A stretch of DNA of 64,000 nt, from assembly GCA_944388075.1 (NCBI GenBank), contig CALXHI010000018.1:1-64000 (forward strand). Direction: 5' to 3'. Positions within the stretch are counted from its first letter, which is position 1, and every line of letters begins with the position of its first letter. The stretch is from an uncultured Clostridia bacterium. GTDB lineage: Bacteria; Bacillota; Clostridia; Oscillospirales; Ruminococcaceae. This document shows, one piece after another, positions 25,747 to 33,747 of the stretch. The notes beneath the pieces are model-generated. The model did not search any database. It saw only the letters and a program-made list of their open reading frames with translations, and was not told where the DNA came from. A program made the translations under genes and the position numbers.

Positions 25747-26730
25747 ATGAACACACAGCAGCTCCAATATGTTTTGGCTGTCGCCGAATGCGGCAGTATT
25801 TCCAAAGCCGCAAAAAAGCTCTATGTCACACAGCCATCGCTGAGCCAGTACATCCAGAGCATCGAAAAGCAGCTCGGCATACAGCTGTTTGATCGCAAAT
25901 CCTCTCCGCTCAGCCTGACCGATGCCGGTATCGTCTATGTCAAATGGGCAAAGCAGATGCTTGCCATGGAGCAGAGTCTGCAAAGTGCGCTCGATGACCT
26001 CATGCAGCTGCAAAGCGGTACGGTTCGGCTCGGAGCGTCCTCGTTTCGTGTGCGCTGCCTGCTCGCACAGAGTATTGCCGCATTTCATGCCGCCTATCCA
26101 AAAATCCACATGGCGATCCACGAAGCAGAGATGAATCAGCTCGAGCAGCTGCTTTCCGACAATCAGCTTGATTTCGTAATCGGCAGCGGCAATCCCCATG
26201 GTACCCAATTTCACATCGAGGAATTGGCAGCCGAGCGGCTCTATCTGGCAGTGTCACCAAACTCCTCACTCTGCGCAGCCTTGCCCGAACCGCTCACCGC
26301 TGCGGATATTTGTCAGGCAACACCAAATTTTCTGCGGCATACGCCAATGACATTGCAGACCGTACAGCATGAGCCGTTCATTGCGGCAGCCTCCGGGGAA
26401 TACGATGCCGAAAAGCTCAAGAGCGTCTGCGGCATTTGCGGCTTTATCCCCCAAATTGCCTACAGCGTCCGCACCATCGAAACGGTATTTTCGTTTGTCT
26501 GCTCGAATATGGGTATTGCACTGATTCCTGATTCGCTGATTTACTACGGCAATTTTCGGGAGCATCCGTATTACTATATGCTGCCCGATTCGCTGGCACG
26601 ATGCGGTATTTCCCTTATCTCCAAGCGAGATGCTTACCGCTCCAAGGCAGCCTCTGCCTATGCACTGCTGCTCAAGCAACTGGTCGATATCGGCACATGG
26701 CGCATGATGTCCGGTACAGGGGAGGTGTGA
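25747..26730 (+). CDS. LysR-family transcriptional regulator
   Basis: The 327-residue protein starts with a canonical LysR winged helix: MNTQQLQYVLAVAECGSISK, AAKKLYVTQPSLSQYIQSIE, KQLGIQLFDRKSSPLSLTDA (residues 1-60). A periplasmic-binding-like effector domain follows (VRLGASSFRVRCLL to the C-terminus). GGGAGG is six bases before ATG 25747; the longer upstream reading has no ribosome site. It is divergent from the GH5 gene and overlaps transcriptionally with the SGNH hydrolase three bases downstream. It probably controls both in response to a plant-sugar signal; the effector is unknown. Confidence 0.92.
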   Translation: MNTQQLQYVLAVAECGSISKAAKKLYVTQPSLSQYIQSIEKQLGIQLFDRKSSPLSLTDAGIVYVKWAKQMLAMEQSLQSALDDLMQLQSGTVRLGASSFRVRCLLAQSIAAFHAAYPKIHMAIHEAEMNQLEQLLSDNQLDFVIGSGNPHGTQFHIEELAAERLYLAVSPNSSLCAALPEPLTAADICQATPNFLRHTPMTLQTVQHEPFIAAASGEYDAEKLKSVCGICGFIPQIAYSVRTIETVFSFVCSNMGIALIPDSLIYYGNFREHPYYYMLPDSLARCGISLISKRDAYRSKAASAYALLLKQLVDIGTWRMMSGTGEV

Positions 26731-26733
26731 ACG

Positions 26734-27801
26734 ATGCTCTCTCCCGAACTTCGCAAGCAAATGGCTGAACGCTCTTTGGTTTCGGTCGGACGACAGATTC
26801 CGTGGAAGCAATTCCTTGCCAAGCCGCACAAATGCCTTGGCTTCTTTGGCGGCTCGGTCACGCAGGGCTATGCGCATCAGCAGGTCTATGACCTTTCCTA
26901 CCCGCAGATATTTGCCAATCGGCTGCAAGTGCATAGCGACAGCGTTTCCCTGCACTGCTGTGCCGCACCCGGATATGATTCCATGGTCGGGCAGGCTCTG
27001 GCAGAACGCATGGTGCTGCGGCATCAGCCGGATTTTGTCGTGCTGGAATATGCCATCAACGAAACCACCCTGCCGCCCAGTGTACGAGCCTTTGAAGGTC
27101 TGCTGCGCACAATTTTGGCTCAGCCCAATCCGCCGATCGTCTGCATCCTGATTATGCAGAATATCCGCAAGTACAGCTGTGCCTGCTTCATGGAGCCAAT
27201 CGCTGCGCATTACGGTCTGCCCTGCATCAGCCTGTGCGGCAGCCTGCAACAAGCCATGGATGAGCAAACGATGGTCTGGACGGATTTTGCCGATGAGGAA
27301 AGCCATCCCCATCCGGAAGGGCATCAGCTGCTTGCGGATTGCCTGATGGCTTTATTCGATGCGGCAGCACAGCAGCAAACGGACTGCCCATTGCCGCCGA
27401 TGCCGGAGCCGTGGATTGCAAACCCCTATCAGCAGCTGCATTGGATTTTTGCCGATACGCCGAATGTACAGTCGCCCTTTGCACTGCAACCGCGAGCCGA
27501 TTTGGACTTTCCGGTTGTATGGCTCGGAACACCTGAAGATACGCTTTTTTCGCTAGTACTCAACTGCCGCACACTCGTTGTGATGTATGAGATGCACCAT
27601 CTCGACAAATACGGGGACTGCTGCATCGAGCTGGACGGCATGTCCATTCCCGACCCCGTAATCCGCACACAATCTCTGTACGGTTGGGGCAATCCCCGTC
27701 ACCGTATCCTTGTGGATATGCCCGATGCCGCATCACATCGTCTGACGCTCACCGTCACCGCACGCCAATTCCATCTGCTTGCCATTGGCTATGCGATATA
27801 A
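26734..27801 (+). CDS. SGNH/GDSL-type carbohydrate esterase-like hydrolase
   Basis: The 355-residue protein has the SGNH blocks: GFFGGSVTQGYA (nucleophile Ser, about residue 40), CCAAPGYDSM (Gly block), LEYAINETT (Asn block) and DEESHPHPEGHQLLADCL (catalytic Asp/His, about residue 190). A C-terminal beta-rich domain of about 140 residues is unassigned. No signal peptide is present, so it is probably cytoplasmic. Together with the GH5 next door it may deacetylate imported glucan, xylan or mannan oligosaccharides; this is inference. GGAGG lies inside the lysR 3' end, so the two are translated from one message. A terminator follows. Confidence 0.8.
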   Translation: MLSPELRKQMAERSLVSVGRQIPWKQFLAKPHKCLGFFGGSVTQGYAHQQVYDLSYPQIFANRLQVHSDSVSLHCCAAPGYDSMVGQALAERMVLRHQPDFVVLEYAINETTLPPSVRAFEGLLRTILAQPNPPIVCILIMQNIRKYSCACFMEPIAAHYGLPCISLCGSLQQAMDEQTMVWTDFADEESHPHPEGHQLLADCLMALFDAAAQQQTDCPLPPMPEPWIANPYQQLHWIFADTPNVQSPFALQPRADLDFPVVWLGTPEDTLFSLVLNCRTLVVMYEMHHLDKYGDCCIELDGMSIPDPVIRTQSLYGWGNPRHRILVDMPDAASHRLTLTVTARQFHLLAIGYAI

Positions 27802-27806
27802 GCCGC

Positions 27807-27847
27807 AAAAAAGCCGCTCCTGCTGTCTATGCAAGAGCGGTTTTATT
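27807..27847 (+). terminator. Intrinsic terminator after the SGNH hydrolase
   Basis: AAGCCGCTC pairs with GAGCGGTTT over a 15-nt loop, followed by a T-rich tract. Confidence 0.7.
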
Positions 27848-27866
27848 CTAAGGCAACACCGCACAA

Positions 27867-28742
27867 TTACAGGAAAAACATCAGTGCAATCATCAATGTA
27901 AACATCGTTGCCGATTCAATGATCACTGCACAAATCATATTGGTCAGGCTTGTTCCACCGGCTTCATGCAAGGTCTGATACAGCTGCTGTTCCGACTTCG
28001 CCTGCCCCTTTATTCGGGTAATCTGCTTGCGGGCAAACCGATAATAGAGGTAATTGGAAAACATACAGCATACAAATGAAAACACCATGCTGATGAGCTG
28101 CGACAAATCCAAAATACGGGTAAATGCCACCGTCGTAACATCAACCGAAATTGCCAGATTCATTTTCTGCATGAGGAGCATCATGCTCGGAATCGTCAAC
28201 ACAAGATTCACCAAAATCGTCACAATGGTCATCGCCCACATCTTCCGATTGGCAAAATACAAATGCGGACAAAACAGACTAAGCAAATTGAACGAGATCT
28301 TTTTTCCCGTCCGCTGCATTAGCCGAAACAGCGGCAGATAATAAAACTGGTTGCTTGCAATGAACGCTGCCATTTCTTTTACGCTCACACCGTCCATATT
28401 CTCCGCCGGATCAAGCCCGACACAAGGGTCGTCCGGATTCAGCCGAACGCCGTCATACAGCTCCGGCTGTACCGATGCTGCCACATCACCACGTTCTCGT
28501 TCTGCCTGTTGGCGTTCGATTTCCTGCTGCTTTTCGATGCGCTTTTGTGCGGCAATTTCGGCTTTCTTCTCCGCCTGCCAGCTGGTACCGGTTTCGTGCA
28601 GTGCCGTATTGGTGCAAGCACCGGCTGCTCGATAGCAGTCTCGATGATAAGGCGTGCCGCATTCCGGGCAGACAACGATATCATCATCCTTTGTGAACAC
28701 CGCATGACAGCCAAAGCATGGCTGTCCGACATAATCCACCAT
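27867..28742 (-). CDS. RING-like zinc-finger integral membrane protein
   Basis: The 291-residue protein opens with a cytosolic Cys/His cluster: GQPCFGCHAVF (residues 6-16), VVCPECGTPYHRDCY (24-38) and ACTN. This is a prokaryotic RING-like arrangement. A charged Q/E/R-rich coiled stretch (residues 55-85) follows, and then from about residue 150 at least three hydrophobic segments (for example MTIVTILVNLVLTIPSMMLL and a final ATMFTLMIALMFFL). Such RING-plus-membrane proteins are widespread in Oscillospiraceae with unknown function; ubiquitin-like activity should not be assumed. It has its own promoter and stands alone. Confidence 0.75.
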   Translation of the reverse strand: MVDYVGQPCFGCHAVFTKDDDIVVCPECGTPYHRDCYRAAGACTNTALHETGTSWQAEKKAEIAAQKRIEKQQEIERQQAERERGDVAASVQPELYDGVRLNPDDPCVGLDPAENMDGVSVKEMAAFIASNQFYYLPLFRLMQRTGKKISFNLLSLFCPHLYFANRKMWAMTIVTILVNLVLTIPSMMLLMQKMNLAISVDVTTVAFTRILDLSQLISMVFSFVCCMFSNYLYYRFARKQITRIKGQAKSEQQLYQTLHEAGGTSLTNMICAVIIESATMFTLMIALMFFL

Positions 28743-28787
28743 ATCGCTTCTCCTTCCAACTGTGTGGATCTCTGATACTACCCTTTT

Positions 28788-28816
28788 ATTATAGCATAAA
28801 TGCCGCCATTTTACAA
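28788..28816 (-). promoter_or_regulatory. Sigma-A promoter for the RING-like protein
   Basis: TTGTAA (28816-28811) and TATAAT (28793-28788) are 17 bp apart on the minus strand, with TGC before the -10. Confidence 0.7.
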
Positions 28817-28869
28817 GCCATTTTCCGATGTTTTCACCAAATCTTCATGCGACAAAACCAAACACCGAA

Positions 28870-28905
28870 AGGGACTGCCTACCAAAGTCCGGTAACACAG
28901 TCCCT
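28870..28905 (-). terminator. Terminator after the Cys-motif protein
   Basis: AGGGACTG (28870-28877) pairs with CAGTCCCT (28898-28905). On the minus strand it is followed by TTCGG. It lies 37 bp past the stop of the gene at 28942. Confidence 0.6.
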
Positions 28906-28941
28906 CAATATACTTGTCATTTCGATTCATGATTCGGAGGA

Positions 28942-29424
28942 TTACATGTCACTCAATGCTGCAGCAGAGTTCTCCTCTGCATCTTCCTTCGGCGCATCTG
29001 CCTCATCCGGTTGATACTCCGTTGCCTCTGCCGCCGCTGCCAAAGCCGCCAAATCATCCGCCGCAGGTTTCACAGTCTTTGCAGCCGTATGTTCCTTCTT
29101 CGGCTCTACGGCAGATGCTTCAGACTTTGTGTCAGCCGTTGCCGTGGTTTTCGGCTGTTCCGCAGATTCCTCCTCATCGAAGTTCTTCTCATCGTAGTCT
29201 CCTTCCAGGAAACCAACCAGCTTCATCTGTTTCACCGGAATGCGCTTCAGCGGTGAGTAGATGAATTTCGGGCAGTGGAAGCCGGCATCGACCAGACCCT
29301 TGCGAGAACAGAGCACCTTGTTGCCGTCTTTCGCACGCTTGCCAAATTCACAGTACTCACATTTCGGCTCAACGGATTTTCCAAAATACTTGCCGCCCTT
29401 TGAAAACACATCAAAAAGTCCCAT
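28942..29424 (-). CDS. Uncharacterised four-Cys protein with acidic low-complexity tail
   Basis: The 160-residue protein has a compact N-terminal module (residues 1-75). It contains CEYCEFGKR, VLCSRKG and FHCPKFIYSPLKR, a CxxC...C...C set that could bind zinc or a metal cluster. The rest (residues 80-160) is low complexity, rich in A, E, K and T, and probably disordered. I recognise no named family, though similar short Cys modules occur in related Clostridia. It has a good promoter, a GAGGTGA ribosome site and a terminator of its own, so it is likely expressed. Confidence 0.65.
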   Translation of the reverse strand: MGLFDVFSKGGKYFGKSVEPKCEYCEFGKRAKDGNKVLCSRKGLVDAGFHCPKFIYSPLKRIPVKQMKLVGFLEGDYDEKNFDEEESAEQPKTTATADTKSEASAVEPKKEHTAAKTVKPAADDLAALAAAAEATEYQPDEADAPKEDAEENSAAALSDM

Positions 29425-29485
29425 AGTTTCTTCACCTCATAACCGATTTCGCAGGCAAGCCGTGTGTTGCAGACTCAGCGAAATC

Positions 29486-30595
29486 TTATCTTTTCTTCAT
29501 TATATCACAATTTTTTTGATTTGTCCAGTCTTTTTTTAGAAACATCGGGAATCCGGACAAAAAAATGAAGATCGCCGGAAGAATCGAACCGGACTCCGAT
29601 CCACGCATTTGCGGTGAAAAGGTCGCAACTGCGTCCAAATCCGGTATCATCGGGAGAAAAAGACACGTCCATATGCCTGCCAGCGTCGCCGTAGCCAGCC
29701 GCACCAAAATCAGCCGCATCCCCGAAATCCCGGGCTGCATGGCAATGACCTGCGCCTGTACGCAAATACCGCCAAACGAAAGCAGGCCTGCCGTCAACGG
29801 CAGCAACGCCTGCCAAGGAATCCCACACTCGAACAATTGCGGAAGCTGTGCCACATCGAGTACCACTGCCATCATGCCGCAAATCCATTTGCCCGGCAGA
29901 TGCAGCCATGTACTCAAAACATTCGGCAAGCCGCTGCCAATCAGCAAGCGATACACAATCCCAAACCCTAACACGATACCGCAAATCCGTCCAAGGCTCT
30001 GCCATGCCCGCTCCACACTATGTATCAATACTGCCGGCGTCAACCCCTCCGCTGCCGATTCGGCGGTTGTATCGGGCGTTGTATGCGGCCGCAGGAGAAT
30101 TGCCATCACAAGATTGGCAAGCACACATGCGGCAAACATCACCCAGCCGACTGTAACGCTGCCAAATAATTCTGCCCCTGCCATACCCACCAAAAAAGCA
30201 GGTCCGCCGCCATAACAAACCGCTGTCAACCGTTGTGCATCTTCCGGTAAAATACGGCCTGCCCTTGCCATTTCTGCAAGCAAAGATGCGCCGACCGGAT
30301 AGCCTGCCAGCTGACTGATGACGAACACCCCTGCCGTTTCCGCTGACCAATGCAGCAGCCTTGCCGGTTTTCGCAAAAGATTTCCCAATACACCAACTGC
30401 ACCCGATTCCAGCAGCAAATTCGCAACTGCCATACAGCCAAACAGCGAGGGTATCAGCGTTTCCAAACAGCAGTACAACCGTGCTCGGAGTACCGCTGCA
30501 ACCGCCTTCGCATCACAGGCAAGCAGCACCAGCAAAGATAACAGCAGGAACAACCGCAGACAGGCATGGATTGCACGTGGCTTGGCGGATTGCAT
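29486..30595 (-). CDS. ylbJ: YlbJ-like sporulation integral membrane protein (nucleoside-recognition domain)
   Basis: The 369-residue protein has about eight membrane segments and two Gate/nucleoside-recognition halves, with ETLIPSLFGCMAVANLLLES, FVISQLAGYPVGASLLAEM and VCYGGGPAFLVGMAGAELFG. This pattern matches YlbJ, a sigma-E-dependent sporulation protein in B. subtilis needed for spore cortex formation. The neighbours yqfC/yqfD on the opposite strand are also sporulation genes. AAAAGGAGG precedes the ATG. Its last codons overlap the promoter of the downstream gene at 28942. Identification as YlbJ rather than SpIIM-type relatives is fairly secure. Confidence 0.8.
   Translation of the reverse strand: MQSAKPRAIHACLRLFLLLSLLVLLACDAKAVAAVLRARLYCCLETLIPSLFGCMAVANLLLESGAVGVLGNLLRKPARLLHWSAETAGVFVISQLAGYPVGASLLAEMARAGRILPEDAQRLTAVCYGGGPAFLVGMAGAELFGSVTVGWVMFAACVLANLVMAILLRPHTTPDTTAESAAEGLTPAVLIHSVERAWQSLGRICGIVLGFGIVYRLLIGSGLPNVLSTWLHLPGKWICGMMAVVLDVAQLPQLFECGIPWQALLPLTAGLLSFGGICVQAQVIAMQPGISGMRLILVRLATATLAGIWTCLFLPMIPDLDAVATFSPQMRGSESGSILPAIFIFLSGFPMFLKKDWTNQKNCDIMKKR
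29499..29527 (-). promoter_or_regulatory. Sigma-A promoter for the Cys-motif protein
   Basis: TGGACA (29527-29522) and TATAAT (29504-29499) are 17 bp apart on the minus strand, with TGA before the -10. It lies inside the 3' end of ylbJ. Confidence 0.7.
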
Positions 30596-30638
30596 GGGCG
30601 ACCTCCTTTTCGTTTGCTACCACAGTCTATGCACCGGG

Positions 30639-30668
30639 GCATAAATCCAGAACCAACACCCATAGAAT
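30639..30668 (+). promoter_or_regulatory. Candidate sigma-E promoter for yqfC-yqfD
   Basis: CATAGAAT (30661-30668) resembles the sigma-E -10 (CATACAAT), and GCATAAA (30639-30645) lies 15 bp upstream where a -35 is expected. yqfC and yqfD belong to the mother-cell regulon in B. subtilis, but the match here is by eye only. Confidence 0.4.
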
Positions 30669-30699
30669 ACAGCAATTCCGTATACGAAAGGAGTCCGCT

Positions 30700-30948
30700 A
30701 TGCCAAGCCATAAATCCCTGATTCCCGACCTCATCGAGCTGTCCGGCAGCGATCTCTATGTTGACCGTTGCCGCAGATTGCTCGAATGCAGTGATATGCT
30801 CGTACAGTTCCAAACACCCAACCACAGCATTGCCGTCTGGGGCAGCGAACTGACCGCTTCTGATTACAGTGCACACGGACTGCATATTCACGGTCGTATC
30901 GCCGTCATTGAATTTGACGGCGGTCTGCATGGCATGGAAGGAGCGTAA
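30700..30948 (+). CDS. yqfC: YqfC/YabP-family sporulation protein
   Basis: The 82-residue protein shows the YabP/YqfC fold pattern: LIELSGSDLYVDRCRRLLEC, SIAVWGSELTASDYSAHGL and HIHGRIAVIEFDG. In Bacilli and Clostridia this gene precedes yqfD, and both are expressed in the mother cell; YqfC interacts with YqfD-type membrane partners in some species. AAAGGAG lies six bases before ATG 30700. The much longer upstream reading crosses ylbJ on the other strand and is a shadow. yqfD begins three bases after the stop. Confidence 0.85.
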   Translation: MPSHKSLIPDLIELSGSDLYVDRCRRLLECSDMLVQFQTPNHSIAVWGSELTASDYSAHGLHIHGRIAVIEFDGGLHGMEGA

Positions 30949-30951
30949 CCA

Positions 30952-32112
30952 ATGGGATTTTTCCGCAATCGGATGACCATTTCCGCTTCCGGTCGGGAGC
31001 TGCTTGCCTTTCGGGATGCCCTGCGAGATGCACGAATTCGCTGCCGCCACCAAGTCCTCACGGACGGCCGCTTTCATGCAACCATTCGCAGCACACAATG
31101 GTTTCGTCTCAAACAGCTTGCGAATCGCTATGCTGTCACCGTAACAGTTGAAAAACGGCAGGGGTTTGGGATTTGGCTCAAGCCCTATCGCTATCGCTGG
31201 GGACTGCTGGCAGGGCTCGTTCTCGGTGGATGGTTCTGCTATCACTGCAACACCACCATCCGCAGCATTGAACTGTACGGCAATGTACGCATTCCCGATG
31301 CCGAAGTGCTTGTAGCATTGGAAGAGCTGGGCGTAACCCGTGGAGTAGCGTATGCGGAAATCGATTTTTTCGAGGTCGAACGGCAAATGCGGCTGATGGT
31401 CAGCGATATCGAATGGATTGGGATTCGCCATTCGGGTGGGAGGTTGGTGGTCGAGCTGACCGAGGAAACCCAGCCGCCTGCGCTCGTTCATGACCGCATT
31501 CCGACCAACTATGTTGCCACTGTTCCCGCACAGATCACCGGCATCAATGTATTGGGCGGTGTCGCCGTCAAGCAAGTGGGCGATGCGGTCAAACCGGGCG
31601 ATATCCTCATCTCCGGCATCTGCGAGGATGCTCGAGGCGTCAGCCTGCTCTACCATGCAGACGGCATCGTAACCGGCATCTTTGAAACCGATTACGAAAT
31701 GTTTCACCCCTTCTGCAAGGAAATCCCCGTCCACGGCGAAACCGTCAGCGAACGCTTTCTCGAATGCTTCGGCACTCGGTTTTCCCTCGACCCAACCTTT
31801 TCGCCACCGACCGAAAACTTCCTCTACACCGAAACCGCCGAGCCGATGACACTTTTTGGATTGCAGCTGCCCTTCACCCGAATTCGATGTGATTATACCC
31901 ACACAACAACGACCGTTACCGCCTTCTCAGAGGAGGAAATTGCTCTGCTGCAACAGGAAGAGCAAAATCGTTATGAAGAGAATTTTCACAAGAACAACAC
32001 AATCCTCGACCGAAGCTATACCGAAACCCGCTCGGATTTGGGCATATCGCTGAAAATCCACTATGTTTTAGAGGGCGTTATCGGAAAAACAAGTGAAATT
32101 TTTGTAAAATAG
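30952..32112 (+). CDS. yqfD: YqfD-family sporulation membrane protein
   Basis: The 386-residue protein has a short cytosolic N-domain (residues 1-80), a single membrane segment (WGLLAGLVLGGWFCYHC), and a large outer domain with the family motifs ELYGNVRIPDAEVL, ISDIEWIG-like VSDIEWIGIRHSG and VAVKQVGDAVKPGDILISG. YqfD is required for spore formation in several Firmicutes, probably for forespore envelope functions. It follows yqfC with a GGAG site in the yqfC end and precedes phoH in the conserved order yqfC-yqfD-phoH-ybeY-era. A separate extended -10 precedes phoH. Confidence 0.88.
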   Translation: MGFFRNRMTISASGRELLAFRDALRDARIRCRHQVLTDGRFHATIRSTQWFRLKQLANRYAVTVTVEKRQGFGIWLKPYRYRWGLLAGLVLGGWFCYHCNTTIRSIELYGNVRIPDAEVLVALEELGVTRGVAYAEIDFFEVERQMRLMVSDIEWIGIRHSGGRLVVELTEETQPPALVHDRIPTNYVATVPAQITGINVLGGVAVKQVGDAVKPGDILISGICEDARGVSLLYHADGIVTGIFETDYEMFHPFCKEIPVHGETVSERFLECFGTRFSLDPTFSPPTENFLYTETAEPMTLFGLQLPFTRIRCDYTHTTTTVTAFSEEEIALLQQEEQNRYEENFHKNNTILDRSYTETRSDLGISLKIHYVLEGVIGKTSEIFVK

Positions 32113-32146
32113 CCCTAAAACTATTCCATTTTTATTCCCGTTGTGG

Positions 32147-32152
32147 TATAAT
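32147..32152 (+). promoter_or_regulatory. Extended -10 promoter upstream of phoH
   Basis: TGTGGTATAAT ends at 32152. A weak -35 (TTCCAT) lies 17 bp upstream. It would let phoH-ybeY-era be transcribed in vegetative cells independently of the sporulation pair. Confidence 0.55.
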
Positions 32153-32229
32153 GATAATAGAATTCAGTGGGCACAGCAAATTGGTGTGAGCCTGTCCTGT
32201 GTCCCATACGGAAAGGAGCCCGTTTTCAT

Positions 32230-32292
32230 TTGGAAAACAACGGAAATCAAACATGGCAGAACTCATCTGGAATCCGCCCAACCCGGAATTGA
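32230..32292 (+). CDS. Possible 20-residue leader ORF overlapping the phoH start
   Basis: A strong AAAGGAG (32213-32219) precedes a TTG at 32230 in a different frame. It reads MENNGNQTWQNSS... for 20 codons and stops at 32292, beyond the phoH ATG at 32253, which itself lacks a good ribosome site. Translation of phoH could be coupled to it, but this is speculative. Confidence 0.25.
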   Translation: MENNGNQTWQNSSGIRPTRN

Positions 32293-33245
32293 TCGCTACC
32301 GTATTCGGCAGCTGCGACGCCAATCTCAAGCTGATTCAGCAGCGTTTTGATGTTCAATTTGTCAACCGTGGCACAGCCATCAAAATTACCGGTGAAGATG
32401 ACAACATCCACCGTGCCGTACAAGCCGTCGAATCGCTTATGCACTCGGCAGAAAGCGGCGAGGCATTGTCGGAACAGACCGTCCGCTATGTCGTCAACAT
32501 GGTGGCAGCCGATGCCGCTGCGGATCTCAAGCAGCTCAGCACCGATGCAATCACCTTTACGATTACCGGCAAGCCTATTCGACCTCGCACGGTCGGTCAG
32601 AAACACTATGTCGATTCCATCGGTGCAAACACCATTGTATTGGGCATCGGTCCTGCCGGTACCGGCAAGACCTACCTTGCGGTTGCGATGGCTGTCAAGG
32701 CGCTGCGTGCGCATGAAATCAACCGCATTATTCTAACCCGACCTGCCGTAGAAGCAGGTGAAAATCTCGGCTTTCTGCCAGGCGATTTGCAGGAAAAGGT
32801 CGACCCCTATCTGCGTCCGCTCTACGATGCACTCTTTGAAATGCTCGGCTCCGAAAACGTGCAGCGTGACCTCGAACGGGCTGTCATCGAAATCGCTCCC
32901 CTTGCCTACATGCGTGGCCGTACCCTCGATGACGCCTTCATCATTCTCGATGAAGCGCAGAATACCACCTCCGAACAGATCAAGATGTTCCTCACTCGCC
33001 TCGGTGCGAATAGTAAAATGGTCATAACCGGCGATATCACGCAGATTGACCTGCCCGACCCCAGACGCTCCGGTCTGATCGAAGCGATGAAAGTATTACA
33101 GGCCGTGGACGACATTGCCATTCATCACTTCTCCGAAAAGGACGTTGTGCGTCACCGTCTCGTACAGGATATCATTGCGGCATATGCCGCCTATGACCAC
33201 AAAATCAAACAATCGAACGAAAGGAAAAAGAATCGTCATGGCTAA
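32253..33245 (+). CDS. phoH: PhoH-like P-loop ATPase
   Basis: PhoH proteins are cytosolic ATPases linked to RNA metabolism, next to YbeY in most Firmicutes. The 330-residue protein has an N-terminal KH-like segment (residues 10-90), the motif RPRTVGQKHYVDSIGANTIV, Walker A GIGPAGTGKTYLAVAMAVKA (residues about 130-149), ILTRPAVEAGENLGFLPGDL, Walker B DDAFIILDEAQNTT and sensor VITGDITQIDLPDP. ATG 32253 is taken as the start because the domain begins there; its ribosome site is weak and the nearest AAAGGAG is 34 bases upstream. It overlaps ybeY by eight bases. Confidence 0.93.
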   Translation: MAELIWNPPNPELIATVFGSCDANLKLIQQRFDVQFVNRGTAIKITGEDDNIHRAVQAVESLMHSAESGEALSEQTVRYVVNMVAADAAADLKQLSTDAITFTITGKPIRPRTVGQKHYVDSIGANTIVLGIGPAGTGKTYLAVAMAVKALRAHEINRIILTRPAVEAGENLGFLPGDLQEKVDPYLRPLYDALFEMLGSENVQRDLERAVIEIAPLAYMRGRTLDDAFIILDEAQNTTSEQIKMFLTRLGANSKMVITGDITQIDLPDPRRSGLIEAMKVLQAVDDIAIHHFSEKDVVRHRLVQDIIAAYAAYDHKIKQSNERKKNRHG

Positions 33246-33747
33246 GTGTAAAGTCTATATCAAAGATGATCAACATGTTGTAAAAACCCCCGTCGGCATC
33301 CGTCTGCTGATCCGTCGCTGCTGTCAAGCTGTCCTCAGCACCGAGCAATTCAACAAAGATACCGAGGTCAGCGTCACCTTCGTGGACAATCAGGAAATCC
33401 GCCGTCTCAATCGGGACTACCGCGGCAAGGATATCGAAACCGATGTGCTGTCCTTCCCGCTCAGTGACAAAGACCACCTCGAGATCAACGCCGAGAACGG
33501 CTATGTCATTCTGGGCGATATCGTGCTGTCCATGGAGATGGCATTCAAGCAAGCTGAGATGTACGGTCATCTGCTCGAACGAGAGGTCGCATTCCTGACC
33601 GTACACTCCATGCTCCACCTGCTCGGCTATGATCACGAAACCTCTCCCCTTGAGCAGCGAAAAATGCGCGAAAAGGAAGAGTCTGTCCTCGAAAAGCTCG
33701 GCTTTGCAAGAGATACCAGCTATGTGCAGCCGAAGGGAGACTTCTGA
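33238..33747 (+). CDS. ybeY: Endoribonuclease YbeY (16S rRNA maturation factor)
   Basis: YbeY is a zinc-dependent RNase needed for 3' maturation of 16S rRNA and ribosome quality control. The 169-residue protein has the conserved substrate-site arginine region NRDYRGKDIETDVLSFPLSD and the zinc motif HSMLHLLGYDH (about residues 122-132). AACGAAAGG lies upstream and the ATG overlaps the phoH end. Its stop overlaps the era start as TGATG, so the phoH-ybeY-era genes are tightly coupled. Confidence 0.95.
   Translation: MAKCKVYIKDDQHVVKTPVGIRLLIRRCCQAVLSTEQFNKDTEVSVTFVDNQEIRRLNRDYRGKDIETDVLSFPLSDKDHLEINAENGYVILGDIVLSMEMAFKQAEMYGHLLEREVAFLTVHSMLHLLGYDHETSPLEQRKMREKEESVLEKLGFARDTSYVQPKGDF

Noticed and set aside
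30454..31902. A 482-codon minus-strand open frame across yqfC and yqfD
   Set aside because: It overlaps the recognisable sporulation genes in antisense, without motifs or a ribosome site.
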